This document shows, in pieces, positions 16,943 through 27,145 of a stretch of DNA of 64,000 nucleotides. The translations under genes and the position numbers were made by a program. How positions within the stretch are numbered: the stretch's first letter is position 1; each line of letters starts with the position of its first letter. The notes under the pieces were generated by a model. It searched no databases and was not told the origin of the DNA. It saw nothing but the letters and a program-made list of their open reading frames with translations. The stretch lies in assembly GCA_027491555.1 (NCBI GenBank), contig JAOZGN010000013.1, forward strand, positions 52,453-116,452, in the 5' to 3' direction. The DNA comes from Thermoproteota archaeon. Lineage in GTDB: Archaea > Thermoproteota > Korarchaeia > Korarchaeales > Korarchaeaceae.

Positions 16943-19900
16943 TCTAGCTCACCCTCCTCCGCAAGAAGTGTAGACGGGAGCAATAGCACCTCCAACCCGA
17001 GTTCGCGGGCTACGGAGGCGGCAAGCATGTCCGAGAGGACCACGGCCGTCGCCCCGTAGGTGACCGCCGCTATTAGGTTTGCGGCGGTCTCCATGCTCAT
17101 TCCCGTGGTCCTCGCGAGCATGAGGGCCTGAACAAGGGCGCCCTCCCCCATCTCGTGGACCTCTACAGTGCCCCTCCTTATGAGGTTGGCCAGCGCTGGG
17201 CCGACCGCTGGGTCTGCCAGCAGGTCGTCGGCGGTTGAGTGCGTCAGGAGGGCCCTCTCCCTCACCCCGGAAAGGCTCCCGGGACCCCCCGTCAGAATGG
17301 TGAAGCGAATGGAGTGGGCATCGTAGAGCACGAGCCTGCGCCTCCTGAATCCTAGGGAGACCAGCAAGAACATTAGCATGGGGAGTGCAGAAGCGCCCCC
17401 CATCGCGGCCGTGAGGAACGTCGGGGGGACCCTTACTATGCTGGTGGCCATCAGGCCGTACTCTGGGAGTTCCGCCACGTTGACGACATCCCCAGCCAGG
17501 CCCGGAGGGAGCTTGACCAAATAGGTGACGGTCGCCGGCGCGCCCACGCGAGCGGGCCTCAGAACGACCCTGAGGCCCCGCTCAGCGGGTTCTCTCACCG
17601 CGTAAGCGACTCCGGAAGTAGAGACGCTCCCAGGTAGGAGAACTGCCGCCTCTGGGAGGCTATCGATCACCGCGACATCTGCCAGCCCCCCGCGGAGGTA
17701 GACCGACACCGTGTACCGGATGGTCTGGTTTCCGAGGTATGTGCCCACCTTGCTGATGACGGGTCCTGGCGTCGGCTGAGCCCGGACGTTGATCCTGTAC
17801 GTTGCGGTTAGGTTCTGGACGTAGGCCACGTTGACGAGGGACTCTCCCGCCTCAGCCGTCACCACGGCGTGGAAGACTGCCGCGAAGGCCCTTCCGGGCA
17901 GAAGATTCGGCACTATCCACTCAAGGCGACCCGATGAGGCGCGGTAGGGTGCTGGATGGGCCGTCCCATCCACGAAGCTTAGCCCCGCGGGCAGAATGTC
18001 GACCAAGGTGATGTTGGAGGCGGAGCCGTTGTCCGTGTTGGTTACGACGATCCTGCAGGAAACGACGTCCCCGACGGACACCTCGCCTGGTGAACACTCC
18101 TTGACGATCGAGAGCCTGGGTAACTCGACCAGCTTGGGGGTGATGGCCTCGGGTGCCGGTCCCGGGGGTTTCACTATGACCACGGGGGCCCTAGCAACCT
18201 CCTCTCCTGCATAGAGCACCACGTTGTACACCGTGGCGGCCCCCACAGGAACCGAGGAGACGACCGCGCTGAAGGACAGAACCCACTCTCCCCGGGGCGG
18301 GAGTGGGGGCAGCACCCACCTCAGAACTGATTCTGAGACCTCTGGCTCGATGGGAATCCCGTTCACGCTCGAAGAACCGGGGACGTAGGTCAGCTCTCCC
18401 GGCATCATGTCCTCCAAGACGATAACTCCGCTTTCCGACCCTCCCACGTTCGCCACCCTGATGGTGAAGGTAACGGTATCTCCGACCGAGGCGACGCCTG
18501 GCTCTGCGTACTTGGAGAACGTCAATTCTGGAGGAGCTGGGTAAGGTGCACCGACGCAGGACACGTTGGGCTCCAGCAGGGTGGCTCTGACTAGGTACGT
18601 CCCGTTCACCACCTCAGATAGAGGGACCTGAGTACCACCCACCGTTGGGACGACTGTGAAGTTCGCCCTAGCGTAGTACTCCGGGGTCCCGCTGGCCGAG
18701 GGATCCAGCCTCCACGGGCTGCTCCAGGATTCCCCGGGAAGGATGGCCTCTTCCGGCCCCTCGCAGAAGACCAGCCTGCCTTCGGGTGGCGGGGCCCCCT
18801 CCCACACACAGACCTGCGTCAAGTTGTACCTCAGCTCCTTGGCCAGGTTTGTGAAGTGGGCCCTAACAGAGAGACCTTCAGGGGACAGGTTCTTCTCCAC
18901 CTCTAAGGCAGCCGGACCCACGGCGTGGATTCTCTCTATTCTTCTCAGGAGGAGCGCATCGTCTCTCCTGAAGGTGAGGGATGCTGGCGGTAGTTGCTCC
19001 ACACTGGTCAGCCTCGCAGTCCCGCTAATGACGAACTCAAAGGAGTCGCCCGGGTTCACCTCGCCTAGGGTCCACCTAATTGAGCCCTCCTCGATTTGCA
19101 GGGAGCCACCACTCGCCGTGGCCGACCTGAGCGTGAACCAGGTCGGGATGGGCTTCAGGAGGCTCACATCGCTGAGGCTATCTTCAAACCTGAGGACTAC
19201 CCTAACCGTCAGGTTTTCGCGCTCCCCGCACGCCACAGAGGACGGCGTGACCTGCTCGGAAGCCGAGACAGGGGGGGCCACCAGACTCGGATCTACCTCG
19301 TATCTCCACCTCCGATATTCACCTGACCTGAGCTCGGGTATGTGGAGCGGCAGAGAGGCAGGGGTGTCGCTTGGAGTGGGGAAATCAGGGTAAAATTCAA
19401 TCCCAGTGGAGTCTACAACAATCCTCACGTCAGAGACCACATCCCCGGTTGGGTTGGACACCGTGAGGAAGCCCCATACCCTCTTCACTTCGTAGGAAGT
19501 GTCAGGATAGAGTACCACGTCGATGAACTCAGAGGTCGAGATGTTTAGGTACCCCTGAGGGGGGTCTAGGCCCACGGTGAAGGCCTCCGAGAGGTTGTAA
19601 TCTACGGCCCCGCACGCTGCAGACCTCAGCGTGTACGTGACGATCTGACTAGAGCCGGGAGACAGGTCCAGCTCCCACCAGTACACGTTTCCTGAGTTTC
19701 CAGAGTATGCGGGTGAGGACGAGTCGATTACCATATTCGTCGGGATCACATCGTAGACCTTGACGGATTTAGCCGGGGTTGGGCTCCAGTTGGTGACGTT
19801 CAGGGCCACATCGTAGTAGCAGGCAGCCGACGAAGTCAGGGACTTTCTCACGGTTAGGTTGAGTTTAACCTCCTCTATCCTGGCGATAGGACCGAACTCT

Positions 19901-22900
19901 GAAGTCCCGACGGACGAAAGTGTGGTGGTCGCGGTTATCAGGCTGCCGACCTCAGGCTTCAGCTGGGATGGAATGAGGGCAAGTTGGAGCCACCCGGAGA
20001 ATTCTCCGTTGGCATCAGTGGTAAGACTTCCCAAGTAAACAAATCCCTCTCCATAATATCTCCCGTTATAAAGATTCCCGTTGAGATCGTCCCCTATTAT
20101 TGAGTTATTCACCAAAAATATCTCCACAGTTGCCCCGGCAAACTCGGGAGAGCCAGATCCTGCGGGCTCTGAATTCACGAACCCCTCCACATAGACGTGA
20201 GTCCCATTTAGTGCCGCGAAGGAGATTACTGGATAGTCCACGAGAAGGTTGGGAGCACCTTCGTTAAGGGCTCCGTCGTTTGGAGACACGTGATCCCCAT
20301 TCGGGTTTCCGGGACCGGCGAGCGTGGTGTTGTCTATATCCACGCCCAGCCCTGTGTTGTTGAAGATTGAGTTCTGAGTCAGGGTGTTGTCCACGGCGTT
20401 TCCAGGCGTTCCCCACCCAGGAGGGGGCGAGGTCCTCGCCACAACCACCCCCGCCCCCGGGTTTGAGTGAATCACATTGTGGGTGACCAAGCTGTGGTTA
20501 CCGAAGAGCCTAATCCCACCGGCCTCCCCCTCGTAGGGCTCCCATCCGTTCAGGGTAATGTTGTTTTCCTCTATTCTCATGCTGCCAAGTGCGAACCAGC
20601 TGTCTATTCCGTAGCACGTGTTGTTGGCTATGAGGTTGGCCCTGACCTCGACCCCGCTGGCCGAGGCCTCCATCGACATTCCATCGGGACCTCCCGACGA
20701 GGCCGGGTCGAACACCTGCTTCAGGCCGTTGGAGGTTATCAGGCATCCTTGAACCAAGCCAGAGGTCACCGTCGATCCCGTGAAGTGGATTCCGGTCCCC
20801 CAGTTATAGGAGACAACGGAGTAGAGGACCTGGGATGAGTCGCCCTCTACTAGGACCCCTATTCTGGAGTTTCTCCACTCCCCCTCTGATCCGGGATCGC
20901 GTCCGTCCGGTCTCGCGCCAACGAAGCACCCGTAGATCACCGTTCCCGTCGCCGAAGATTTAACCCTCACGGCTCCGCCAGATCCATAGCTCGAATAGAA
21001 TCCGTAGATGGAGAGGTTCGCTAACTTCACGGAGCTTGCTCCTTCTACCACCAGTCCCTCGAAGTCCATACCTTTACCGTAGATGGCGACCTCAGGCATG
21101 CTGTAGCGTGGGAGCGAAGGCTCGTCTCCGGTCCCCGGAACTCCGTCGGGACCGGTTCCTACCGCACCTGCGGGTCCGTGCGCCCCCGGGTTGGCGTCGT
21201 TGATCGAGAGGGAGGGGGTGAATACGGTGCCGTTGACCTCGGTGCCGCCGTCGGTGATGGCGGGGAGCCGGCCAAGCGTGGAGTTGACATCAATCCTCCA
21301 CCAAGAGTGTGATGGGTCGGGCTGAACGTTTGGAGGAGTCATGAACACAAACCAGCTCCTATCACCTCCAGAGATTGCGTTTGCATTCTGGAGGAACTGC
21401 CTCAGGGTTCCCTGCGCCACCCTGGGGTTCAAGGGGTCGTGATCCGTGTCCAGCGTGTTGACGATGACATCGAAGCTGAAGCCGAAGTCCAGGTTTTCCC
21501 CCATGTAGTCGCCGACGGAGACCAGAGAAACGTGCTCGCACCTGGTCCCCGGTCTCCACAGCACAAGCTCGTCGACATAGTACTCATAGCCTCCGTGGAC
21601 GGATACCCTGTCGAAGGACGAGTAGGTTGTGTCGATGGCCCTAACTTCCGCGAGCAGGTTTCCACCCAGATCGTAAACTTGAAACACGATCGTGCCATTC
21701 TCAAAGATCATCATTTTCCAGAAGTACCACTCGTCCTCAGGCGGGTCCCAAGAGACGCGAGGGGATATCCTGGTCGGCGCCCCCCCGTCCCTCCTGTCTA
21801 TCCAGATCCTTCCTCGGAGGTGATCCACCGTGAATGTGTAGCCGTTGAACGAGGAGTCCTCCAGCCCGACCCTATCCCTGCTCCCCCCGGCCCAAAGGCT
21901 CGGCCTGTACGTGTAGCCTTGGAGGATCACCCCGCGGCCGACAGTTCCGCCGAGGAGCTTGTATCCCCCGTTGGGGTCGTTCCTCAAATCCTTCTTCAGG
22001 CTGAACGATCCCTCGTAGGCCTGCTCATCGGACTGGTAGACGGTCCCGGCACCGTAGTCCGCCCAGCCAGTCCACGTCTCGAACCCGTCGTAGAAGATAA
22101 CCTCCAGGCTGCAGGAGTCGCTGATCTCAGGATCTCTCCCTCCGAAGTTTGGGGCGCCCGCGTGGGCGGAACCATCCCAGCTCACGACGTAAGTTCCCTC
22201 GGCCCATGTCTCGGTCCAGTCGCTACCCGCGTTGAGGCCCCTGGGCGAGGTCACGGTCCTAGAGTCAACGACTATCCAGTAGGTGTCGTTCTTGGCCAGG
22301 AAGCCGTACATTCCCCCGGAGTTTGTCTCGGTCACCCGGATCAGAGGGTCGGCCAAGGGGTTGAAGTCTCCGTCTCCGTCGTCCAAGAACAGTCCGACCT
22401 TGGCGCCGGAGACCGGCAGGTCCACACCAGGGGAGAAGCCGACGGCCAGTGGCCACAGGTCCTCGAAGACTATCCCGGTCAGGTTGGCCTTGACCTCGAA
22501 GGTCAGCTCGTCCACATTGAAGAAGTCGGTGTAGTTCACCTCTAGGGGTCTACCGGGTATGTGAATCAGGCCATCGTAGAGGGGTGAAAGGGTCGACGTG
22601 GAGGAGTCGTCCGCGAGGACAACGATTTTCCACTCACCAAGGGGGTCTCCGGGTGAGATCGTGTAGACATCGTCGTTCGTGAAGACCCCGTCGCCAGCGA
22701 CAGCATCGCCGTGAGTGCCGTCGTCGTATAACGGGCCCGAGGCCACAAGGACGCCCAACGGATCGTAAACCCTCGCCAACACGCCGCCGGTGGGCGCGGC
22801 GTCCACGCGGGCAACGACCCTCAGCGGTCCAAATGTCTGCGGACCAGAGGGATCGGTCAGGTTGACTCCGAAGCCCTCCACCATGTCTGCATGAAGGGTG

Positions 22901-25900
22901 GCCGAAAGGTTGCACCAGATCAGGTTGTCTATGTAGGCCCAGGTCTTGTACAATTCATCCCGGTAGGTGTGGACGGTGAAGTTAACAAGAATCGTCTGAC
23001 CCGCATAGGGCGTGAGATCGTAGTCCGCTTTAATCTGCCAGCCAGTATCGGCGAAGGGGCCGTAATCCTCCCCAGGGTTAGGGTTGTAGTAGAGGACCGT
23101 ATCGAGGGTGTTTCCGGCGGCATCTTCTATCGTAACTACAAGATAGTCGTAATTTTGAGAGTCCCAAGTCTCAATCCTGTACCAAAAGATGAGGTCTCCC
23201 CCTCCACTGGGCACCGTAATCTCGTAGGCGGCCCACGTGTCCTCACCGTTGGCTGTAGCGTCCTCTGACACGTTGACCCTGTAGCCTAGCACCAGCGAGT
23301 AGTCACCGACTGCCGGGATTCCGTCGTCTTGGATTATCCGCGGGGTGGGCGGCGGGTAGGGCGGGGGAGCGGTCCCGCCATCTATGGTGTAGGGGCCCTT
23401 CGGGCTGGCCTCGATGATGGACGCGATCCCTGGGGGAGACTTTCCCCACAACCAATACGAGAGATCTCCCGTGTCCACCCCTGTGTTTAGGGTATTGTAT
23501 CTGGGCTTGGCACCGTTCTCCAATATGTCGAAATAGACGTAGAAGGTCTCCTGCGCGGCCAGATCGGTCGGGAGCAGGAACTTGATTATCCCGACTCCCG
23601 GGCCAGTCGGGATGTACTCCTGCTTGGGAACCAGGTTCCCGCTCGGGTCGACCACCCTCACGGAGTTGTTGTCGAAGGTTCCCGAGACGTTGAGGTCCGC
23701 CAAGAGGTCCGTGAAGTTGACCTCCACGACGACCATCTGATACTGGTCGCCGGCGGGAACCGTTATGGGAACCCTGTAATGCCAGTCGTCGCCAGAGTTG
23801 GGACCGTCGGGGTCCCACCACTCGGGGACGCCGTAGAGGACGTAGTAGTACCTGTTCGGGTCGTCATAGAACACGAGCTCGGAGCCCCTCTGGTACCAGA
23901 TCTCCACTTCTCGAGTCTCGTTCCCGAGGGCCAGGACCTCTTCCACGACGGCCCCAGGCGGCAGATCGACCGCGACGCGCCTCCACTCTCCGTCACTCTT
24001 GTTGGTCAGCTCCACCAGAATCTTACCCGAAGAGAGGAGAACCTGCTTGGCAGGGGGAGCAGCCGGGGTGCCGTCCAAGAGGGCTTCCACTATCGCCGTG
24101 CCCGTGGAGTCAAACCAGAACTCCTCACCGGAGATCTCGAAGTCGGCGCCCTTCCAGTGAACTATGATATGCCTGGCCTTGAGGTGAAGCCGGTGAGATC
24201 CCGGACGCCTTACTTCCAGCCACTGCACCAGCCAGGTGCCCTCCTCTCCCCTAGCCTCAAACTCCGCGAGGACCTTCACCAAAGCCGGTTTCTTAGGTTT
24301 CTTGGGCTGCTTTGGCGGCTTTGGCGCCTTCTCAGGAGCACCTATCCCGGAGACACCGACCTCGGGCCCCCTTGGGAGCTTGGGTTCCTTGGAGGGTGGA
24401 ATCTCTACCACTATCGTTAGTGAAGCCGCCCCGTCCCTCTGACCGTCAGGATCCCCTGGGCCTCCGTCGCTGAGTGAGAGGGTTCTACTCTCCCCTTCCT
24501 GCGGTATCCTGAGGGGGGCCCCATCCGGCCCCGTCACGACGAGGATCCTCTCCACGCCAGACAACCTGAGCTCGACGGAGAAGCCGGGCTTGCCCTCGAG
24601 GATCAAGAGTAGTCCGACTACGTTGTCGCCCTCTCCCCAAGGGCCCTCCGGGGGTTCGATGAGCCGCGCATCGGATATGCAAGCTCCCTCGGTTGCCAGC
24701 GATATCCCCGCAACCGACACCACTGGCTCACACGATCCAGGCGGCTGTTTCAGCGCTATGGTGGATATGTCAACCGCATGCAGGCCGCCTAGGGTAGCAC
24801 TGGCCTCCAGCGTGTAGTTTCCCGGCTCCAATAGGCCGAGCAGTATGGTGAAGTTACCCGGCGCGTATGCCGAGAGCTCCCCACGGAGAACTTCCTTCCC
24901 TCTCGGCCCCCTGAGCACGTACTTCACAGACGCGTTTCCCGGCGGAGCGCCGGACAGGAGCAAGCGGGCCTCAACTGAGACCTCTTCCCCAGCCAGGAAC
25001 TCAAGCTTCTCGGGGAGCTGGAGCTCGAGCGTAGCGTTAGCCGGTGGTGAGCTGGGTGGGAGGATGAAAGATCCCTCGGCTCTGGCCGAAAGACTGCGCC
25101 AGGAAGCCAACACCAAGAAGGAATAATTTCCGGGCGGGAGATCTGGCAGCATCAGCACCGCCAGCCCGTCCTCGGTCGTCCCAGAAGCGGAGAAGTTCGC
25201 TGGGCCCGTGAGGGTAAGACTCACACCCGCTCCAGACACCGGCCCAGCCGCAACGGCCGTAACATTCACCACCGCCAGCCCGACCGATGCGTTGAACTCC
25301 ACGTTCAGAACGTCGACCCACAGCGAGACTTCCGCGGCTCCAAGGGCCTCAGCCCTCCACCCGAGGGCCAGCAGATCGTACCTTCCCAGCTCGACTACGC
25401 TGACAAGGGGGTACTCCACCAGCCAAGTCGACTCGTTCACCTGGATTGGGTCCAACTGGATGATTCTGCCCCCAGGCGTAATCAGGGACACGTTGATTCC
25501 GTCGAGAGACAGGTTCGTGATTATCCAAGCGGAGATAACCTCACCGGGAGCATACGAGTCCTTCTGGAGATCTATTCTGAGCTCAACTTGGGGGGAGGGA
25601 ACTCTCACTAGCAGCTCCTGGCTCCCCACTATGCCCCTGCCGTCGATCGCCTGGAGATCTATGCGGTAAGTCCCGGGCATCCAGGGTTCGAAACTGATGT
25701 TGGTCGATCCTGGAATCCAGAGGCCGGACAGCACCATGGACGCGTTGTCTGGGCCGACGACGACGAGCGAGACGTTGGCCTCGGTAGGCTTCCCGGTCAG
25801 GGCGCTCTCGATGTTCACGGCTATTGTGCAGGAGCCCCACACGCACGACCAGTCCGTCGAGAGATAGAGCGAGTCCACCGTGAAGTTGGCGACGGCCTCG

Positions 25901-26280
25901 AGATCTCCGATCCCCGTCATCAGGTAGTAGGTGCCTAGAGGAATTGGCGAGATCAACGGGAGTGGAAAGCTGAGGGTCCACAACCCATTGACCAGGTTGA
26001 GGTAGGCCGAGAGGTTGATCGTGCGGTTGTCGGGGGTGATCAGCAGCATTGTAGGGCTGAGGTTGCCCGGGAGGGAGATGTTGGCCGTCACATTCTCCCA
26101 CGGGTTTAGGTAGTCCTTGCCCAACTCGATCGAGATGCCCACGTCTCGGGTTAGGGGCATCGGAGCCGGGGGCCTGAACTCGCGGGTCCTTGCAGCCACG
26201 ACCGGGTAGAGGCTCAGCGGAGTCGTGGCTATTACGAGAGCCGCCAGCAGGAGACCCGCGAGCTCGGCCGCCGGCCTCAC
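16939..26280 (-). CDS. Giant multidomain surface protein with cytoplasmic PIN-like tail
   Basis: 3113 aa, one uninterrupted frame. Order with rough residues: signal peptide 1-30; repeated Ig-like domains to about 560; a Lys-Pro-rich linker near 655; a DUF2341-like segment from 830 (DDWHYRVPITVPAGDQYQM); an SdrD-B-like domain near 1290 (VGLFLDDGDGDFNPLADPL); a LamG-like beta sandwich about 1390-1590; a right-handed beta-helix of NosD type about 1720-2010; several DUF11 repeats about 2140-2930 (for example ASVGDTVTFTIRVANVGGSE); a membrane helix 2953-2977; and a 136-aa cytoplasmic tail. The tail begins RRLVLYDAHSIRF and later shows an ALMLARTTGMSMETAANLI helix, ATAVVLSD and LGLEVLLL, the secondary-structure order of a PIN domain. 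Role inferred: adhesin or S-layer-like sensor. It is the third gene of an operon starting at 29329. Confidence 0.85.
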   Translation of the reverse strand: MRPAAELAGLLLAALVIATTPLSLYPVVAARTREFRPPAPMPLTRDVGISIELGKDYLNPWENVTANISLPGNLSPTMLLITPDNRTINLSAYLNLVNGLWTLSFPLPLISPIPLGTYYLMTGIGDLEAVANFTVDSLYLSTDWSCVWGSCTIAVNIESALTGKPTEANVSLVVVGPDNASMVLSGLWIPGSTNISFEPWMPGTYRIDLQAIDGRGIVGSQELLVRVPSPQVELRIDLQKDSYAPGEVISAWIITNLSLDGINVSLITPGGRIIQLDPIQVNESTWLVEYPLVSVVELGRYDLLALGWRAEALGAAEVSLWVDVLNVEFNASVGLAVVNVTAVAAGPVSGAGVSLTLTGPANFSASGTTEDGLAVLMLPDLPPGNYSFLVLASWRSLSARAEGSFILPPSSPPANATLELQLPEKLEFLAGEEVSVEARLLLSGAPPGNASVKYVLRGPRGKEVLRGELSAYAPGNFTILLGLLEPGNYTLEASATLGGLHAVDISTIALKQPPGSCEPVVSVAGISLATEGACISDARLIEPPEGPWGEGDNVVGLLLILEGKPGFSVELRLSGVERILVVTGPDGAPLRIPQEGESRTLSLSDGGPGDPDGQRDGAASLTIVVEIPPSKEPKLPRGPEVGVSGIGAPEKAPKPPKQPKKPKKPALVKVLAEFEARGEEGTWLVQWLEVRRPGSHRLHLKARHIIVHWKGADFEISGEEFWFDSTGTAIVEALLDGTPAAPPAKQVLLSSGKILVELTNKSDGEWRRVAVDLPPGAVVEEVLALGNETREVEIWYQRGSELVFYDDPNRYYYVLYGVPEWWDPDGPNSGDDWHYRVPITVPAGDQYQMVVVEVNFTDLLADLNVSGTFDNNSVRVVDPSGNLVPKQEYIPTGPGVGIIKFLLPTDLAAQETFYVYFDILENGAKPRYNTLNTGVDTGDLSYWLWGKSPPGIASIIEASPKGPYTIDGGTAPPPYPPPTPRIIQDDGIPAVGDYSLVLGYRVNVSEDATANGEDTWAAYEITVPSGGGDLIFWYRIETWDSQNYDYLVVTIEDAAGNTLDTVLYYNPNPGEDYGPFADTGWQIKADYDLTPYAGQTILVNFTVHTYRDELYKTWAYIDNLIWCNLSATLHADMVEGFGVNLTDPSGPQTFGPLRVVARVDAAPTGGVLARVYDPLGVLVASGPLYDDGTHGDAVAGDGVFTNDDVYTISPGDPLGEWKIVVLADDSSTSTLSPLYDGLIHIPGRPLEVNYTDFFNVDELTFEVKANLTGIVFEDLWPLAVGFSPGVDLPVSGAKVGLFLDDGDGDFNPLADPLIRVTETNSGGMYGFLAKNDTYWIVVDSRTVTSPRGLNAGSDWTETWAEGTYVVSWDGSAHAGAPNFGGRDPEISDSCSLEVIFYDGFETWTGWADYGAGTVYQSDEQAYEGSFSLKKDLRNDPNGGYKLLGGTVGRGVILQGYTYRPSLWAGGSRDRVGLEDSSFNGYTFTVDHLRGRIWIDRRDGGAPTRISPRVSWDPPEDEWYFWKMMIFENGTIVFQVYDLGGNLLAEVRAIDTTYSSFDRVSVHGGYEYYVDELVLWRPGTRCEHVSLVSVGDYMGENLDFGFSFDVIVNTLDTDHDPLNPRVAQGTLRQFLQNANAISGGDRSWFVFMTPPNVQPDPSHSWWRIDVNSTLGRLPAITDGGTEVNGTVFTPSLSINDANPGAHGPAGAVGTGPDGVPGTGDEPSLPRYSMPEVAIYGKGMDFEGLVVEGASSVKLANLSIYGFYSSYGSGGAVRVKSSATGTVIYGCFVGARPDGRDPGSEGEWRNSRIGVLVEGDSSQVLYSVVSYNWGTGIHFTGSTVTSGLVQGCLITSNGLKQVFDPASSGGPDGMSMEASASGVEVRANLIANNTCYGIDSWFALGSMRIEENNITLNGWEPYEGEAGGIRLFGNHSLVTHNVIHSNPGAGVVVARTSPPPGWGTPGNAVDNTLTQNSIFNNTGLGVDIDNTTLAGPGNPNGDHVSPNDGALNEGAPNLLVDYPVISFAALNGTHVYVEGFVNSEPAGSGSPEFAGATVEIFLVNNSIIGDDLNGNLYNGRYYGEGFVYLGSLTTDANGEFSGWLQLALIPSQLKPEVGSLITATTTLSSVGTSEFGPIARIEEVKLNLTVRKSLTSSAACYYDVALNVTNWSPTPAKSVKVYDVIPTNMVIDSSSPAYSGNSGNVYWWELDLSPGSSQIVTYTLRSAACGAVDYNLSEAFTVGLDPPQGYLNISTSEFIDVVLYPDTSYEVKRVWGFLTVSNPTGDVVSDVRIVVDSTGIEFYPDFPTPSDTPASLPLHIPELRSGEYRRWRYEVDPSLVAPPVSASEQVTPSSVACGERENLTVRVVLRFEDSLSDVSLLKPIPTWFTLRSATASGGSLQIEEGSIRWTLGEVNPGDSFEFVISGTARLTSVEQLPPASLTFRRDDALLLRRIERIHAVGPAALEVEKNLSPEGLSVRAHFTNLAKELRYNLTQVCVWEGAPPPEGRLVFCEGPEEAILPGESWSSPWRLDPSASGTPEYYARANFTVVPTVGGTQVPLSEVVNGTYLVRATLLEPNVSCVGAPYPAPPELTFSKYAEPGVASVGDTVTFTIRVANVGGSESGVIVLEDMMPGELTYVPGSSSVNGIPIEPEVSESVLRWVLPPLPPRGEWVLSFSAVVSSVPVGAATVYNVVLYAGEEVARAPVVIVKPPGPAPEAITPKLVELPRLSIVKECSPGEVSVGDVVSCRIVVTNTDNGSASNITLVDILPAGLSFVDGTAHPAPYRASSGRLEWIVPNLLPGRAFAAVFHAVVTAEAGESLVNVAYVQNLTATYRINVRAQPTPGPVISKVGTYLGNQTIRYTVSVYLRGGLADVAVIDSLPEAAVLLPGSVSTSGVAYAVREPAERGLRVVLRPARVGAPATVTYLVKLPPGLAGDVVNVAELPEYGLMATSIVRVPPTFLTAAMGGASALPMLMFLLVSLGFRRRRLVLYDAHSIRFTILTGGPGSLSGVRERALLTHSTADDLLADPAVGPALANLIRRGTVEVHEMGEGALVQALMLARTTGMSMETAANLIAAVTYGATAVVLSDMLAASVARELGLEVLLLPSTLLAEEGELE

Positions 26281-26292
26281 GGCTCCCTCCCC

Positions 26293-27114
26293 TCAGGGTG
26301 ACCTTCTCGCCCGGGCGATCACGTCGGGTCCGCTGCGTTCAGACCTTCTGAAGGCCCGAGAGGCGATCAAGACAAGCATGATCGCTATCAAGACCCCCCA
26401 GAAGGCCAGGTATCCCTTGATCGGCAGCAGGGGGAACGGGAGAGGGCTAAACTCGACCCACACCCTCACCCTCCCCCCCTCCGGCAGTCCCGACACGTCC
26501 CACTCCACGGACCCGTCCTTGGCCGCGGGGCTAGGAGAGGCGTAGGTCACCCTAGACCCGGGCGGTGGGACGACCACCACCTTCCCTTGCTCGACCCTGT
26601 TGGAGATCGGCCCTATCCCGAACGCGAACTCGTCGAATAGCACTCCTCGAGCTACTCCATTTTCTATCCTGAAGGAGAGTTCAAAGGACTCCCTCTGCCC
26701 GGGCCTGAGGGGTTGCCAGAGAGAGTAGCGAAGGACCAGCGATCCGTTTTGCCAGAGCGGGACCACCTCCATGTCAACGTTCCTAGTGAGGTCCCTGGCG
26801 GAGAGGACGGTCACCGACAGGTTGACCCTCTCTTCTCCGGGTAGTGGAAGGCCGCCTGCGCTCTTCTGCTTGATTCCGGATACTGGTAGTCTCCCGTATC
26901 CCGGAACAACCGGAACCCTGCCGTCGTTCCGCAAGGTGGCCCTTATCGTGACCGTCACGGAGCCATCCTCTGAGACCTGGACCGTTACCTCTAGCTTCTC
27001 GTATACTAGCGGATTGTACTCTCCCTGTGCCGCGGCGGCAGGGTGCAGAGTGGGCGGGCACAGGGCGATCATAAGTACTGCTGCGAAAAAAGCGCGGAGG
27101 GGACGGGAGGGCAT
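26293..27114 (-). CDS. Secreted, C-terminally anchored surface protein
   Basis: About 273 aa. A signal peptide (FFAAVLMIALCPPTLHPAAA) is followed by a beta-rich ectodomain (YEKLEVTVQVSEDGSVTVTI ...) and a C-terminal membrane helix (AFWGVLIAIMLVLIASRAF) with a short basic tail. No enzyme motif is visible. It sits 12 nt upstream of the giant gene in the same operon and 31 nt after the 727-aa protein, so the three likely form one surface assembly. ATG 27114 is preferred because it begins the signal peptide directly; GTG 27129 adds five residues. Confidence 0.72.
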   Translation of the reverse strand: MPSRPLRAFFAAVLMIALCPPTLHPAAAAQGEYNPLVYEKLEVTVQVSEDGSVTVTIRATLRNDGRVPVVPGYGRLPVSGIKQKSAGGLPLPGEERVNLSVTVLSARDLTRNVDMEVVPLWQNGSLVLRYSLWQPLRPGQRESFELSFRIENGVARGVLFDEFAFGIGPISNRVEQGKVVVVPPPGSRVTYASPSPAAKDGSVEWDVSGLPEGGRVRVWVEFSPLPFPLLPIKGYLAFWGVLIAIMLVLIASRAFRRSERSGPDVIARARRSP

Positions 27115-27145
27115 ACCCCGACGCCCCACTTGTCGGAAAAAAGGT

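Noticed and set aside
21439..22545. Long plus-strand frame inside the giant surface gene, and similar long antisense frames at 60748-61815 and 4308-5216
   Set aside because: They are antisense shadows of well-supported genes, produced by high GC.
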